From Dactylosporangium siamense (GTDB lineage Bacteria > Actinomycetota > Actinomycetes > Mycobacteriales > Micromonosporaceae), in the NCBI RefSeq assembly GCF_016862795.1, contig NZ_BONQ01000118.1, positions 33,577 to 97,576 on the forward strand: a stretch of DNA of 64,000 nucleotides, in the 5' to 3' direction. Below the pieces are notes generated by a model. The model made no database searches and was not told the origin of the DNA. It saw only the letters and a list, made by a program, of their open reading frames with translations. A program made the translations under genes and the position numbers. Numbering within the stretch: the first letter of the stretch is position 1; the number at the start of each line of letters is the position of its first letter. Shown piece by piece: positions 1 to 9,013 of the stretch.

Positions 1-1
1 C

Positions 2-493
2 GCGGGTGACGCCGCCGCACTCGCCGCCTACCGTTCGGATCCGGACGTCGCCCGGTACCAGTCGTGGGACGCTCCCTACCCGCTCGGCGACGCCCTCGCG
101 TTCGTGGCCGAGACCGCGCGCCTGGACCCGGAGCGGGAAGGCTGGTTCCAGTACGCGGTGGAGGGCCGCGACAGCGGGCTCCTGCTCGGCGACGTCGGCG
201 TCAACCGGGGCGACGGCGGCCGGCAGGCGGAGATCGGCTTCACGTTCGCACCCGCCTTCCAGGGCCGCGGCTACGCGACCGAGGCCGTCGGCCGGGTGGT
301 GCGGCACCTGCTGGTGGAGGAGGGCCTGCACCGGGTGCACGCGTCCCTCGACGCCCGCAACGAGCGCTCGGCCCGGCTCCTGGAGCGCCTCGGCTTCCGC
401 CGCGAGGGCCTGCAGGTGCGGGCGAGCTACTGGAAGGGCGAGTGGACCGACGACCTGCTCTACGCGGTGCTGGCGTCGGAGTGGGGCGCGTAG
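2..493 (+). CDS. GNAT N-acetyltransferase, 5' end outside the window
   Basis: The reading frame is open from the first bases, so the true start lies upstream. The visible 163 codons carry the RimJ/RimL-type GNAT signature: an IGFTFAPAFQGRGYATEA acetyl-CoA-binding loop, followed by VHASLDARNERSARLLERLGF and a C-terminal DDLLYAVLASEW strand. These proteins transfer acetyl from acetyl-CoA to amino groups of protein N-termini or small molecules; the substrate cannot be read here. The last 34 bp overlap the 3' end of the convergent heme A synthase gene. Family confident, function generic. Confidence 0.85.
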   Translation, partial: AGDAAALAAYRSDPDVARYQSWDAPYPLGDALAFVAETARLDPEREGWFQYAVEGRDSGLLLGDVGVNRGDGGRQAEIGFTFAPAFQGRGYATEAVGRVVRHLLVEEGLHRVHASLDARNERSARLLERLGFRREGLQVRASYWKGEWTDDLLYAVLASEWGA

Positions 494-1455
494 GTCCTTT
501 CGCTCTGTTCGACGTCCTTCACCCGGGGTGTCACGGACAGCAGCAGGCCCAGCGTCGCGGTCCAGACCAGGCAGGCGCCGAGCATGTGCAGCAGCACGAC
601 CGGCCAGGGCAGCCCGGTGAAGTACTGCACGAACCCGACGACCCCCTGACCCAGCTCGACCAGCAGCAGCACCGCGGCGGCCCGGGTGACCCGCAGCGGC
701 GCGCCGAGCGCGCGCAGGCCGAACCACATCGCCAGGGTCAGCCCGACGAGCACGAACACGGCGTCGCCGTGCAGCTGGGAGACCGTCTCCGGGTCGAACC
801 CGGTCCGGGCGGCCCTGGTGTCCCCGGAGTGCGGCCCGCTGCCGGTCACGATCGTGCCGAGCACCAGCACCGCGGCGGACACGGCGGTGACCACGACCCC
901 GCCGGTGCGCATCGCGGCCGGCGCGGTCCAGCGCGGCGGGACGTCACGGGTGCGGTGCCAGAACACGTACGCCAGCGCGATCAGCACCATCGACGCGAGG
1001 AAGTGCGCCATCACCGTCCACGGGTTGAGCGCCATCCGCACGGTGATCCCGCCGAGGACGCCCTGGAACGCGATGCCGGCCATCATCCACACGGCGGCCT
1101 TGAGCAGCCCCGGCACCCGGCGCCGCTGCCGCCACGCGGCGGCGAGCGCGACGACCGCGATCAGCCCGAGCACGAACGTCAGGGTCCGGTTGCCGAACTC
1201 GATGAGCCCGTGATGCCCCATTTCCTGGGTGGTCACGTAGGACTCTTCGGTGCACCGCGGCCACGTCGGGCAGCCGAGCCCGGACCCGGTCAACCTGACC
1301 AGGCCCCCGGTGCAGACGATCCCGACATTGGCGACCAGCGTTGCGAGGGCCGCCCGGCGCAGCACCACAGGCCGATCGAGCAGCGACAACAACATCCCCA
1401 GCACGCGGCCGATACTACGCGCGGCTACATATCCCGCCCCGCCGCGGTCGCTCAC
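460..1455 (-). CDS. ctaA: Heme A synthase (CtaA/COX15 family)
   Basis: Integral membrane protein of about 331 residues with eight hydrophobic segments. It converts heme O to heme A for aa3-type cytochrome oxidase. Family marks include GGLVRLTGSGLGCPTWPRC near the N-terminus (with the Cys pair), EMGHHGLIEFGNRTLT, and a second half carrying QLHGDAVF and LLHMLGACLVW with the expected histidines. The GTG at 1455 overlaps the stop of the upstream ribbon-helix-helix gene by 4 bp, suggesting coupling; an internal ATG at 1395 (MLLSLLDRPVV) matches the usual family N-terminus and is an equally possible start. Neither has a clear ribosome-binding site. Confidence 0.92.
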   Translation of the reverse strand: MSDRGGAGYVAARSIGRVLGMLLSLLDRPVVLRRAALATLVANVGIVCTGGLVRLTGSGLGCPTWPRCTEESYVTTQEMGHHGLIEFGNRTLTFVLGLIAVVALAAAWRQRRRVPGLLKAAVWMMAGIAFQGVLGGITVRMALNPWTVMAHFLASMVLIALAYVFWHRTRDVPPRWTAPAAMRTGGVVVTAVSAAVLVLGTIVTGSGPHSGDTRAARTGFDPETVSQLHGDAVFVLVGLTLAMWFGLRALGAPLRVTRAAAVLLLVELGQGVVGFVQYFTGLPWPVVLLHMLGACLVWTATLGLLLSVTPRVKDVEQSERTYAPHSDASTA

Positions 1456-1751
1456 GCCGCCGCGGGCCCGCTCTGCCCGTGCCGGTCGAGGTATTCGCGC
1501 ACTGCCCTGCGCACGATGCCGGACCGGCCTTCCCTGTCGTTGCCGGCCACCTCGTCCATCTCCGCCAGCAGTGAGGGCGGCATCCGGAACGCCGTGGTCT
1601 TCATGATCTCGTCGCCCTGCGCGTCGACCACGGCGATGCGCGTGTCCGCCGGCATCGCCGATGCCAGCCGCATCAACTCGACGGTGTCGTTGTGCATGAG
1701 CCAGTCGGCGATCTCGTCGTGCGTCATGGCTGTGAAGTCGGGCAGGCTCAT
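1452..1751 (-). CDS. Ribbon-helix-helix (CopG-type) protein
   Basis: 99-residue protein whose C-terminal half (KTTAFRMPPSLLAEMDEV, then SGIVRRAVREYLDRHG) is a typical RHH DNA-binding fold: one beta strand and two helices. The N-terminal half (about residues 1-45) is acidic and not recognised. The ATG at 1751 is preceded by GGAGA five bases upstream, so it is preferred over upstream in-frame codons. The gene overlaps ctaA by 4 bp. RHH proteins of this size are often antitoxins or autorepressors, but no toxin gene is adjacent, so the target is unknown. Confidence 0.75.
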   Translation of the reverse strand: MSLPDFTAMTHDEIADWLMHNDTVELMRLASAMPADTRIAVVDAQGDEIMKTTAFRMPPSLLAEMDEVAGNDREGRSGIVRRAVREYLDRHGQSGPAAA

Positions 1752-1921
1752 GGGGTCTCCTTCAGCCAGAAGCCGCGCTCGGCGGCTCGCATCGGCCGGG
1801 CGAGATAGATCCTCCACCACAAGCCATGCTGCTGTGATCGAAGTCGTGTCGTGGTCGTCCGGGCGGCCGTGGGGCGACTTTGGTCAACGGGGCGGCTGGG
1901 GCGTTTGTGCTGGTTGGGTTA

Positions 1922-1940
1922 GTAAGGCGAGGCTTACCTT
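1922..1940. promoter_or_regulatory. Iron-box-like inverted repeat upstream of sufR
   Basis: GTAAG (1922-1926) and CTTAC (1933-1937) form a perfect inverted repeat around GCGAGG. The stretch around AGGCTTACCT matches about 13 of 19 positions of the DtxR/IdeR iron box (TTAGGTTAGGCTAACCTAA). It lies 65-83 bp before the sufR start, in the divergent region between the RHH gene and sufR. Iron control of this operon is plausible from other actinobacteria but is inferred here. Confidence 0.4.
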
Positions 1941-1968
1941 CCGTGCGTTGGATCACCCGTGGGGCGGT

Positions 1969-1997
1969 TTGCCAGTGTCGGGGGAATTACGTAACGT
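1969..1997 (+). promoter_or_regulatory. sufR promoter, probably leaderless, with palindrome over the -10
   Basis: TTGCCA at 1969-1974 (5 of 6 to the -35 consensus) is followed by a 17-bp spacer and TAACGT at 1992-1997 (fits TANNNT). The sufR GTG begins 7 bases later, so the transcript would start at or next to the start codon; no Shine-Dalgarno is present. The palindrome TTACGTAA (1987-1994) overlaps the -10 element and is a natural candidate for the SufR autorepression site. Promoter is seen in sequence, operator is inferred. Confidence 0.55.
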
Positions 1998-2004
1998 TGG
2001 TGTT

Positions 2005-2730
2005 GTGAAAAACGTGGAGGTGGCGCAGGGGTCTGCTGCCGCTGACGCGTGCCCGCCGCTTGACGTGCGCACCCGTGACCGCGTCACGGAGCTGCTGCTG
2101 CAGCAGGGGTCCGCCACGGCGACCGAGCTCGGGCTCGCCCTCGGGCTGAGCGCGGCCGGGATCCGCCGGCACCTCGACGCGATGCTCGCCGAGGGGCTCG
2201 TGGAGAGCCGGGAGCGCCCCGATCGCGGGCGCCGGGGGCGTGGCCGGCCGGCGCGGGTGTTCACGCTGACCGCCGCGGCGCGCGAGTCGCTGCCGCACAC
2301 CTATGACGATCTTGCCACGTCGGCGCTGCGGTGGATCGCCGAGCACCACGGGCCCTCGGCGGTGGCGGCGTTCGCCATGGCGCAGGTCGCCGGGCTCGAG
2401 GAGCGCTGCAAGTCGGCCATGGCCGAGGCCGGCGACGACCCGCTCGCCAGGGCCGAGGCCCTCGCCAAGGCGCTGACCGCCGAGGGCTACGCTGCCGGCG
2501 CGACGACCATCGCGACCGGTGGGCAACTGTGCCAGCACCACTGCCCGGTGGCGCACGTCGCCGCCGAGTTCTCCCAGCTGTGCGAGGCCGAGACCCAGGT
2601 CATCTCCCGCCTGGTCGGCACGCACGTCCAGCGCCTCGCGACCATCGCCAACGGCGATGGCATCTGCACCACCCACATTCCGGCACCGGTTCCCGGTGCC
2701 CGTCCCGATAGGCAAAGGAACGTGAGATGA
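2005..2730 (+). CDS. sufR: SufR, Fe-S sensing transcriptional repressor of the suf operon
   Basis: 241-residue regulator. The N-terminal winged helix (about residues 20-85; [33 protein letters not shown], then an Arg/Gly-rich wing) is followed by a sensor half containing [19 protein letters not shown] and a further Cys near the end ([11 protein letters not shown]), the cysteine cluster that ligates a [4Fe-4S] or [2Fe-2S] centre in SufR proteins. Holo-SufR represses the operon and loss of the cluster relieves it. The GTG at 2005 is chosen from the promoter spacing. The stop overlaps sufB by 4 bp. Confidence 0.9.
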   Translation: MKNVEVAQGSAAADACPPLDVRTRDRVTELLLQQGSATATELGLALGLSAAGIRRHLDAMLAEGLVESRERPDRGRRGRGRPARVFTLTAAARESLPHTYDDLATSALRWIAEHHGPSAVAAFAMAQVAGLEERCKSAMAEAGDDPLARAEALAKALTAEGYAAGATTIATGGQLCQHHCPVAHVAAEFSQLCEAETQVISRLVGTHVQRLATIANGDGICTTHIPAPVPGARPDRQRNVR

Positions 2731-4133
2731 CCACTGCCGATCAGCTTGCCGGCCTCGGCCGGTACGAGTACGGCTGGGCCGACTCGGACAGCGCGGGTGC
2801 CTCGGCACGCCGCGGCCTCAACGAGGACGTCGTGCGCGACATCTCGGCGAAGAAGAGCGAGCCGCAGTGGATGCTCGACCTGCGCCTGAAGGGCCTGCGC
2901 CTGTTCGACCGCAAGCCGATGCCGGCGTGGGGCGCGGACCTGTCGCACATCGACTTCGACAACATCAAGTATTTCGTCCGCTCGACCGAGAAGCAGGCGG
3001 CGAGCTGGGAAGAGCTGCCCGACGACATCAAGGCGACCTATGACCGGCTCGGCATCCCCGAGGCGGAGAAGCAGCGCCTCGTCGCCGGCGTCGCCGCGCA
3101 GTACGAGTCGGAGGTCGTCTACCACCAGATCCAGGAGGACCTCGAGAAGCAGGGCGTCGTCTTCCTCGACACGGACACCGCGCTGCGTGAGCACGAGGAC
3201 GTGTTCAAGGAGTATTTCGGCACCGTGATCCCGGTCGGCGACAACAAGTTCGCCGCGCTGAACACCTCGGTGTGGTCCGGCGGCAGCTTCATCTACGTGC
3301 CCAAGGGCGTGAAGGTGGAGATCCCGCTGCAGGCGTATTTCCGGATCAACACCGAGAACATGGGCCAGTTCGAGCGGACGCTGATCATCGTCGACGAGGA
3401 CGCGTACGTCCACTACGTCGAGGGCTGCACCGCGCCGATCTACTCCTCGGACTCGCTGCACTCCGCGGTGGTGGAGATCGTGGTGAAGAAGGGCGCCCGC
3501 TGCCGCTACACCACGATCCAGAACTGGTCGACCAACGTCTACAACCTGGTCACCAAGCGCGCCGTGTGCCACGAGGGCGCGACCATGGAGTGGATCGACG
3601 GCAACCTCGGCTCCAAGGTCACCATGAAGTACCCGGCGGTCTACATGGTCGGTGAGCACGCCAAGGGCGAGGTCATGTCGGTCGCGATGGCCGGCGAGGG
3701 CCAGCACCAGGACGCGGGCGCCAAGATGGTGCACGCCGCCCCGCACACGTCGAGCACCATCGTGTCGAAGTCGATCGCCCGGGCCGGCGGCCGCACCTCC
3801 TACCGTGGCCTGGTCCAGGTCCTCGAGGGCTCGCACCACTCCCGCTCGACGGTGAAGTGCGACGCGCTGCTGGTGGACACGATCTCCCGCTCCGACACGT
3901 ACCCGTACGTCGACATCCGCGAGGACGACGTGTCGATGGGGCACGAGGCGACGGTCTCGAAGATCAGCGACGACCAGCTGTTCTATCTGATGTCCCGCGG
4001 CCTCACCGAGGACGAGGCGATGGCGATGATCGTGCGCGGCTTCATCGAGCCGATCGCCAAGGAACTGCCCATGGAGTATGCGTTGGAGCTCAACCGGCTC
4101 ATCGAGCTGCAGATGGAGGGCGCTGTCGGATGA
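2727..4133 (+). CDS. sufB: SufB, scaffold subunit of the SufBCD Fe-S assembly complex
   Basis: 468 residues, normal length for SufB. It forms the scaffold with SufD and SufC on which nascent Fe-S clusters are built. The C-terminal SufBD region ([22 protein letters not shown]) and the beta-helix core ([23 protein letters not shown] region) are intact. Unlike many mycobacterial SufB proteins there is no intein: the reading frame is continuous through the usual insertion area. The ATG lies in an ATGA overlap with sufR, and AAAGGA sits upstream. Confidence 0.97.
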   Translation: MTTADQLAGLGRYEYGWADSDSAGASARRGLNEDVVRDISAKKSEPQWMLDLRLKGLRLFDRKPMPAWGADLSHIDFDNIKYFVRSTEKQAASWEELPDDIKATYDRLGIPEAEKQRLVAGVAAQYESEVVYHQIQEDLEKQGVVFLDTDTALREHEDVFKEYFGTVIPVGDNKFAALNTSVWSGGSFIYVPKGVKVEIPLQAYFRINTENMGQFERTLIIVDEDAYVHYVEGCTAPIYSSDSLHSAVVEIVVKKGARCRYTTIQNWSTNVYNLVTKRAVCHEGATMEWIDGNLGSKVTMKYPAVYMVGEHAKGEVMSVAMAGEGQHQDAGAKMVHAAPHTSSTIVSKSIARAGGRTSYRGLVQVLEGSHHSRSTVKCDALLVDTISRSDTYPYVDIREDDVSMGHEATVSKISDDQLFYLMSRGLTEDEAMAMIVRGFIEPIAKELPMEYALELNRLIELQMEGAVG

Positions 4134-4219
4134 GCGGCCAGCGAAGCGGCTCGGGCCGCGCATCGTGTGTCAGTTTCGGCTCAGGCCGACGCTGGAGCGC
4201 AGCGGAGGCGGCGGCATGA
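4130..4219 (+). CDS. 29-codon linker ORF coupled to sufB and sufD
   Basis: A 29-residue frame ([20 protein letters not shown], then RWSAAEAAA) fills the gap between sufB and sufD exactly. Its ATG overlaps the sufB stop as ATGA and its stop overlaps the sufD ATG as ATGA. The DNA is unlike the flanking genes and contains inverted GC-rich pieces, so it may be an inserted intergenic repeat that keeps translational coupling rather than a functional peptide gene. No family is recognised. GGAGG at 4204-4208 within it is the sufD ribosome-binding site. Confidence 0.4.
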   Translation: MSGQRSGSGRASCVSFGSGRRWSAAEAAA

Positions 4220-5349
4220 GCGCTCCTGCACTCGTTCCACCGAAGACCCGCGCGCAGCAGGTCCGTTCGTTCGACATCGCCGACTTCCCGGCCCTCACCG
4301 GCCGGGAGGAGGAGTGGCGGTTCACCCCGCTCAAGCGCCTGCGCGGCCTGGCGACCGAGGTCGCCGGAGCCGGCGCGTCGGCGCCGAAGGTCGAGGTCGG
4401 TGAGCTGCCGGCGGGAGTGACCGTCGACAGCGTCGACCTGCGGATCGGCGCCGCGCTGACGCCGTTCGACCGGATCAGCGCCCTCGCCGCCGGCGGGGCC
4501 ACCGAGTCGCTGGTCGTCGCCGTCGCGGCGAACGCCGTGCCGGAGACCGCGGCCGTGGTGCGGCTGGTCGGTTCGACGACGGAGGTCGCGTTCGGCCACA
4601 CCGTCGTCGAGGTTGGCCGGCTCGCGGAGGCGACCGTCGTGCTGGAGCAGGTCGGCACGGTCACCCTCGCCGACAACGTCGAGGTGATCGTCGGCGACGC
4701 GGCCCGGCTCACGCTGGTCACCGTCACCGACTGGGACGCCGACGCGGTGCAGGCCCAGCACGTCCGCTTCCTGATCGGCCGCGACGCCGCGGTCACGCAC
4801 GTCCAGGTGACGCTCGGCGGCGGCGTCGTGCGCCAGTACACCAGCGTCGACTACACCGGCCGGGGCGGCGAGATCGACGCGTTCGGGCTCTACTTCGCCG
4901 ACGCCGGCCAGCACCTGGAGCACCGGCTGCTGGTCGACCACTCGGTGCCGGACTGCCGCAGCTTCGTCTCCTACCGTGGGGCGCTGCAGGGCCAGGACTC
5001 GCACACGGTGTGGGTCGGCGACGTGCTCATCCGGGCCGAGGCGACCGGCACCAGCACGTATGAGATCAACCGCAACCTGGTGCTGACCGACGGGGCGCGT
5101 GCCGACTCGGTGCCCAACCTGGAGATCGAGACCGGCGAGGTCGTCGGTGCCGGCCACGCGAGCACCACCGGGCGCTTCGACGACGAGCAGCTGTTCTACC
5201 TGATGTCCCGGGGCATCCCCGACGACCAGGCCCGCAAGCTCGTGGTCCGCGGCTTCTTCGCCGAGCTGCTGCACAAGATCCCGGTCGAGTCGCTGCGCGA
5301 CCGGCTGGGTGAGGTCATCGACTCCCGGCTCGAGGCGGCCGGCGCATGA
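4216..5349 (+). CDS. sufD: SufD, Fe-S assembly scaffold partner
   Basis: 377 residues from the ATG at 4216, which has GGAGG 7 bases upstream and begins [20 protein letters not shown]. An upstream in-frame ATG inside sufB would add an unrelated basic leader and is rejected. The SufBD fold is clear: a conserved GREEEWRFTPLKRL N-terminal motif, a beta-helix middle, and the C-terminal segment [21 protein letters not shown] that pairs with SufB and docks SufC. It overlaps the Rieske gene by 4 bp. Confidence 0.95.
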   Translation: MSAPALVPPKTRAQQVRSFDIADFPALTGREEEWRFTPLKRLRGLATEVAGAGASAPKVEVGELPAGVTVDSVDLRIGAALTPFDRISALAAGGATESLVVAVAANAVPETAAVVRLVGSTTEVAFGHTVVEVGRLAEATVVLEQVGTVTLADNVEVIVGDAARLTLVTVTDWDADAVQAQHVRFLIGRDAAVTHVQVTLGGGVVRQYTSVDYTGRGGEIDAFGLYFADAGQHLEHRLLVDHSVPDCRSFVSYRGALQGQDSHTVWVGDVLIRAEATGTSTYEINRNLVLTDGARADSVPNLEIETGEVVGAGHASTTGRFDDEQLFYLMSRGIPDDQARKLVVRGFFAELLHKIPVESLRDRLGEVIDSRLEAAGA

Positions 5350-5668
5350 TCAAGGTGTGCGCGGTCGGTGACGTGGCGAAGGGGACGGTGCAGCAGTTCG
5401 AGGTCGAGGGGACCGAGATCGCGCTCGTCCACGCCGACGACGACAACTTCTACGCCGCCTACGACGAGTGCTCGCACGCCTCGGTCGCGCTGTCGGAGGG
5501 TGAGGTCGAGGGCTGCACCCTGGAGTGCTGGCTGCACGGCTCGCGCTTCGACCTGCGCACCGGCGAGCCGAGCGGCCTGCCGGCGACCGAACCGGTCCCG
5601 GTCTACCCCGTCGAGATCCGCGACGGCGACGTGTACATCGACTTGAATCCCAGTAACGGAGTGACGAA

Positions 5669-5672
<4 letters not shown>
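5346..5672 (+). CDS. Rieske-type [2Fe-2S] ferredoxin of the suf operon
   Basis: 108-residue soluble protein with the Rieske ligand pattern Cys-x-His (ECSHASVALSEGEVEG, about residues 42-44) and Cys-x2-His (CWLHGSRFD, about residues 62-65). This matches the bphF-like non-heme ferredoxin component commonly placed between sufD and sufC in actinobacteria. It probably supplies electrons or accepts clusters during SUF assembly; the exact role is not established. It is coupled at both ends by 4-bp overlaps (ATGA with sufD, GTGA with sufC). Confidence 0.9.
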
Positions 5673-6445
<773 letters not shown>

Positions 6446-6452
6446 GGGAATC

Positions 6453-7700
6453 ATGAACGCGCTGGATGTTGACGCGGTACGCAAGGACTTCCCGATCCTG
6501 GATCGGGAGGTCAACGGCAACCCGCTCGTCTACCTCGACTCCGGGAACACGTCGCAGAAGCCTCGCCAGGTGATCGACGCGGTCCGGGAACACTACGAGC
6601 TGCACAACGCCAACGTCGCCCGGTCCGTGCACACGCTCGGCACCGAGGCGACCGAGGCGTTCGAGGGCGCCCGCGAGAAGGTCGCGGCGTTCGTCGGAGC
6701 GGGCACCGCGGCCGAGATCGTGTTCACGAAGAACTCGACCGAGGCGATCAACCTCGTCGCGCACGCCTTCACCGCCGGTGCGCAGGACCCGCGCCTGCGC
6801 CTCGGACCCGGTGACGAGATCGTCATCACCGAGATGGAGCACCACTCCAACATCGTGCCGTGGCAGCTGCTCGCGCAGCGCACCGGCGCGACGCTGCGCT
6901 GGTTCGGCCTCACCGACGAGGGCCGGCTCGACCTGTCCCGGCTCGAGGACCTGATCAACGAGCGCACGAAGCTCGTCTCGGTGGTGCACTACTCCAACCT
7001 GCTCGGCACGATCAACCCCGTCGACGTCCTCGTCGCGCGGGCCCGGCAGGTCGGCGCGCTGGTGCTGCTGGACGGCTCCCAGTCGGTGCCGCACATCCCG
7101 GTGGACGTGACCGCGCTCGGCGCCGACTTCGTCGCGTTCACCGGCCACAAGATGCTCGGCCCGACCGGCATCGGCGCGCTCTGGGGACGCTTCGAACTGC
7201 TCGACGCCATGCCCCCGTTCCTCGGCGGCGGCTCGATGATCGAGACCGTGGCGATGACCGGCTCGACGTTCATGCCGCCACCCGCCCGCTTCGAGGCCGG
7301 CACCCCGCCGATCGCCGAGGCGGTCGGTCTCGGCGCGGCCGTCGACTATCTCAGCGCCGTCGGCATGGACGCGATCCAGGCGCACGAGAAGCAGCTCACC
7401 GCCTATGCCCTCGACGCGCTCGCGGCGACGCCGGACGTGCGGGTCATCGGGCCGACGGACACCGCCGACCGCGGCGCGACGATCTCCTTCACCGTCGACG
7501 GGATCCACCCGCACGACGTCGGGCAGATCCTCGACGACGAGGGTGTGCAGGTCCGCGTCGGGCACCACTGCGCGCGGCCCACCTGCGTGCGCTTCGGCGT
7601 GCCGGCGACCACGCGGGCGTCGTTCTACCTGTACACCACCATCAGCGAGATCGACGCGCTGGTGCGGGGGCTCGAGCGGGTGCGGAAGGTCTTCGCATGA
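6453..7700 (+). CDS. sufS: SufS, PLP-dependent cysteine desulfurase
   Basis: 415 residues from ATG 6453, preceded by AGGGGAA. It mobilises sulfur from cysteine as a persulfide. The PLP lysine lies in FVAFTGHKMLGPTGIGALWG, and the catalytic cysteine in RVGHHCARPTCVRFG, the group II desulfurase arrangement. The aldehyde-binding EMEHHSNIVPWQ and the N-terminal YLDSGNTSQKP are also present. It overlaps sufU by 4 bp, consistent with SufU being its sulfur acceptor. Confidence 0.97.
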   Translation: MNALDVDAVRKDFPILDREVNGNPLVYLDSGNTSQKPRQVIDAVREHYELHNANVARSVHTLGTEATEAFEGAREKVAAFVGAGTAAEIVFTKNSTEAINLVAHAFTAGAQDPRLRLGPGDEIVITEMEHHSNIVPWQLLAQRTGATLRWFGLTDEGRLDLSRLEDLINERTKLVSVVHYSNLLGTINPVDVLVARARQVGALVLLDGSQSVPHIPVDVTALGADFVAFTGHKMLGPTGIGALWGRFELLDAMPPFLGGGSMIETVAMTGSTFMPPPARFEAGTPPIAEAVGLGAAVDYLSAVGMDAIQAHEKQLTAYALDALAATPDVRVIGPTDTADRGATISFTVDGIHPHDVGQILDDEGVQVRVGHHCARPTCVRFGVPATTRASFYLYTTISEIDALVRGLERVRKVFA

Positions 7701-8146
7701 AGCTCGACCAGCTCTACCAGGAGATCATCCTGGATCACTACAAACGGCCGCACGGCCGTGGCCTGCGCGAGCCGTTCGACGCGGAGGCCCACCACGTCAA
7801 CCCGACCTGCGGTGACGAGGTGACCCTCCGCGTGTCGATCAAGGGCGACACCGTCGCGGATGTCTCCTACGAGGGCATGGGCTGCTCGATCAGCCAGGCC
7901 TCCGCGAGCATCCTGCACGAGCTGCTCAAGGGCGGCACGGTCGAGGAGTCCTTGCGCCGGCACGAGGCGTTCGCCGAGCTCATGGGCGGCCGCGGTCAGG
8001 TCGAGCCGGACGAGGCGGTGCTGGAGGACGCGGTCGCGTTCGCCGGCGTCGCGAGGTACCCCGCGCGGGTCAAGTGCGCGCTGCTGCCGTGGATGGCGTA
8101 CAAGGACGCGCTCGCCAGGGCCGTCCCGGAAGAGGAGAAGGCATGA
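7697..8146 (+). CDS. sufU: SufU, zinc-dependent sulfurtransferase partner of SufS
   Basis: 149-residue protein that receives persulfide sulfur from SufS by zinc-ligand exchange. The three conserved cysteines and the aspartate are visible: NPTCGDEV (Cys and Asp), YEGMGCSISQASASIL and ARVKCALLPWMAYKDAL. The LYQEIILDHYKRPHGRG N-terminus is diagnostic of the IscU/SufU family, and the length fits SufU of Gram-positives. The start is within an ATGA overlap with sufS. Confidence 0.95.
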   Translation: MKLDQLYQEIILDHYKRPHGRGLREPFDAEAHHVNPTCGDEVTLRVSIKGDTVADVSYEGMGCSISQASASILHELLKGGTVEESLRRHEAFAELMGGRGQVEPDEAVLEDAVAFAGVARYPARVKCALLPWMAYKDALARAVPEEEKA

Positions 8147-8469
8147 CCGCGGTGCTCGCCGACATCGAAGAGGCGATGAAGGACGTCGTCGACCCCGAGC
8201 TGGGGATCAACGTCGTCGATCTGGGCCTCGTGTATGGCATCCACGTCGACGAGGACAACGTCGCGACCCTCGACATGACGCTGACGTCCGCGGCCTGCCC
8301 GCTGACCGACGTCATCGAGGACCAGACCCGTCAGGCGTTGACCACCGGCCCGGGTGGAGGCCTGGTCAGCGACATCCGGATCAACTGGGTGTGGCTGCCG
8401 CCGTGGGGCCCGGACAAGATCAGCGACGAGGGCCGCGACCAGTTGCGTGCCCTCGGCTTCAACGTCTAG
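8143..8469 (+). CDS. sufT: SufT, DUF59/MIP18-family Fe-S maturation factor
   Basis: 108 residues. The DUF59 core starts IEEAMKDVVDPELGINVVDLGLVYG and includes the conserved Cys in TLTSAACPLTDVIEDQ. SufT acts as an auxiliary factor in maturation of Fe-S proteins, closing the operon. It starts in an ATGA overlap with sufU; its last 11 bp overlap the tail of the convergent FtsX-ectodomain-like gene, leaving no room for a separate terminator. Confidence 0.93.
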   Translation: MTAVLADIEEAMKDVVDPELGINVVDLGLVYGIHVDEDNVATLDMTLTSAACPLTDVIEDQTRQALTTGPGGGLVSDIRINWVWLPPWGPDKISDEGRDQLRALGFNV

Positions 8470-9013
8470 CGGACTTGGTCGGGCACTGGCAGATGTAGTC
8501 GGTGATGCCGTTGAGGCCGCCGACCCGGTGCTCGACCACGTCCACCTCGGCGCGCTTCGCGACCCGGAACCGGAACGACTCCGGCAGCTGGTCGACCTTT
8601 GTCGCCGCGACGAGGTCCGGGGCGTCGCTGAAGTCCCGCTTGAACCGCTCCCAGGCCACCTCTTTGGTCTCGAAGACCAGGCAGTAGACCTCGGGGGAGG
8701 CCCGCAGCGCCCGGTCGATCTCGGCGGTCTGCTCGTCGGTGCGGCCCTCGCGCAGGAACACCGACACGTCGACGCCGGGCCGGTCGCAGCCGCCGCCACC
8801 GACCATCTGCGGCGGGGCGTCGCCCGGCGCCAGCCGCCACGCGGCCGCGCCGCCGCCGGCCAGCGCGACGGCCAGCACGGCCGCGCCCGCGAAGGCCCGC
8901 CGGCGCCGGTTGCGGGACGCGGTCGCGTGGACCGCGGCCACCCCGTCCGGCCGGATCGCCTCATGGGCCAGTTCGTATTCGGCACGCAGCGCGTACCGGA
9001 GATCGTCTGTCAT
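8459..9013 (-). CDS. Membrane-anchored protein with FtsX-extracellular-like domain, likely partner of the sigma factor
   Basis: 184 residues. A basic cytoplasmic N-terminus (about 1-38) is followed by one transmembrane helix (AFAGAAVLAVALAGGGAAAW) and an outside domain whose VDVSVFLREGRTDEQTAEID, Glu/Lys-rich middle and final QLPESFRFRVA look like the FtsX extracellular domain. It overlaps the sigma factor gene upstream by 4 bp, so an anti-sigma or signal-sensing role is inferred. The N-terminal part lacks the HxxxCxxC zinc motif of ZAS anti-sigma factors. Cys residues near the end (ICQC) may pair. Confidence 0.7.
   Translation of the reverse strand: MTDDLRYALRAEYELAHEAIRPDGVAAVHATASRNRRRRAFAGAAVLAVALAGGGAAAWRLAPGDAPPQMVGGGGCDRPGVDVSVFLREGRTDEQTAEIDRALRASPEVYCLVFETKEVAWERFKRDFSDAPDLVAATKVDQLPESFRFRVAKRAEVDVVEHRVGGLNGITDYICQCPTKSARR

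Noticed and set aside
1830..1890. Another copy of the dispersed repeat upstream of the RHH gene
   Set aside because: Only a GTCGTCCGGGCGGCCGTGGG module resembles the family; the hairpin core is missing, so it is at most a fragment.
2727..4133. SufB intein as in mycobacteria
   Set aside because: The 468-residue frame is of normal length and continuous through the usual insertion region.
4078..4215. Longer SufD starting inside sufB
   Set aside because: The extra 46 residues are basic and unlike SufD, whereas ATG 4216 has a good GGAGG site and the family N-terminus.
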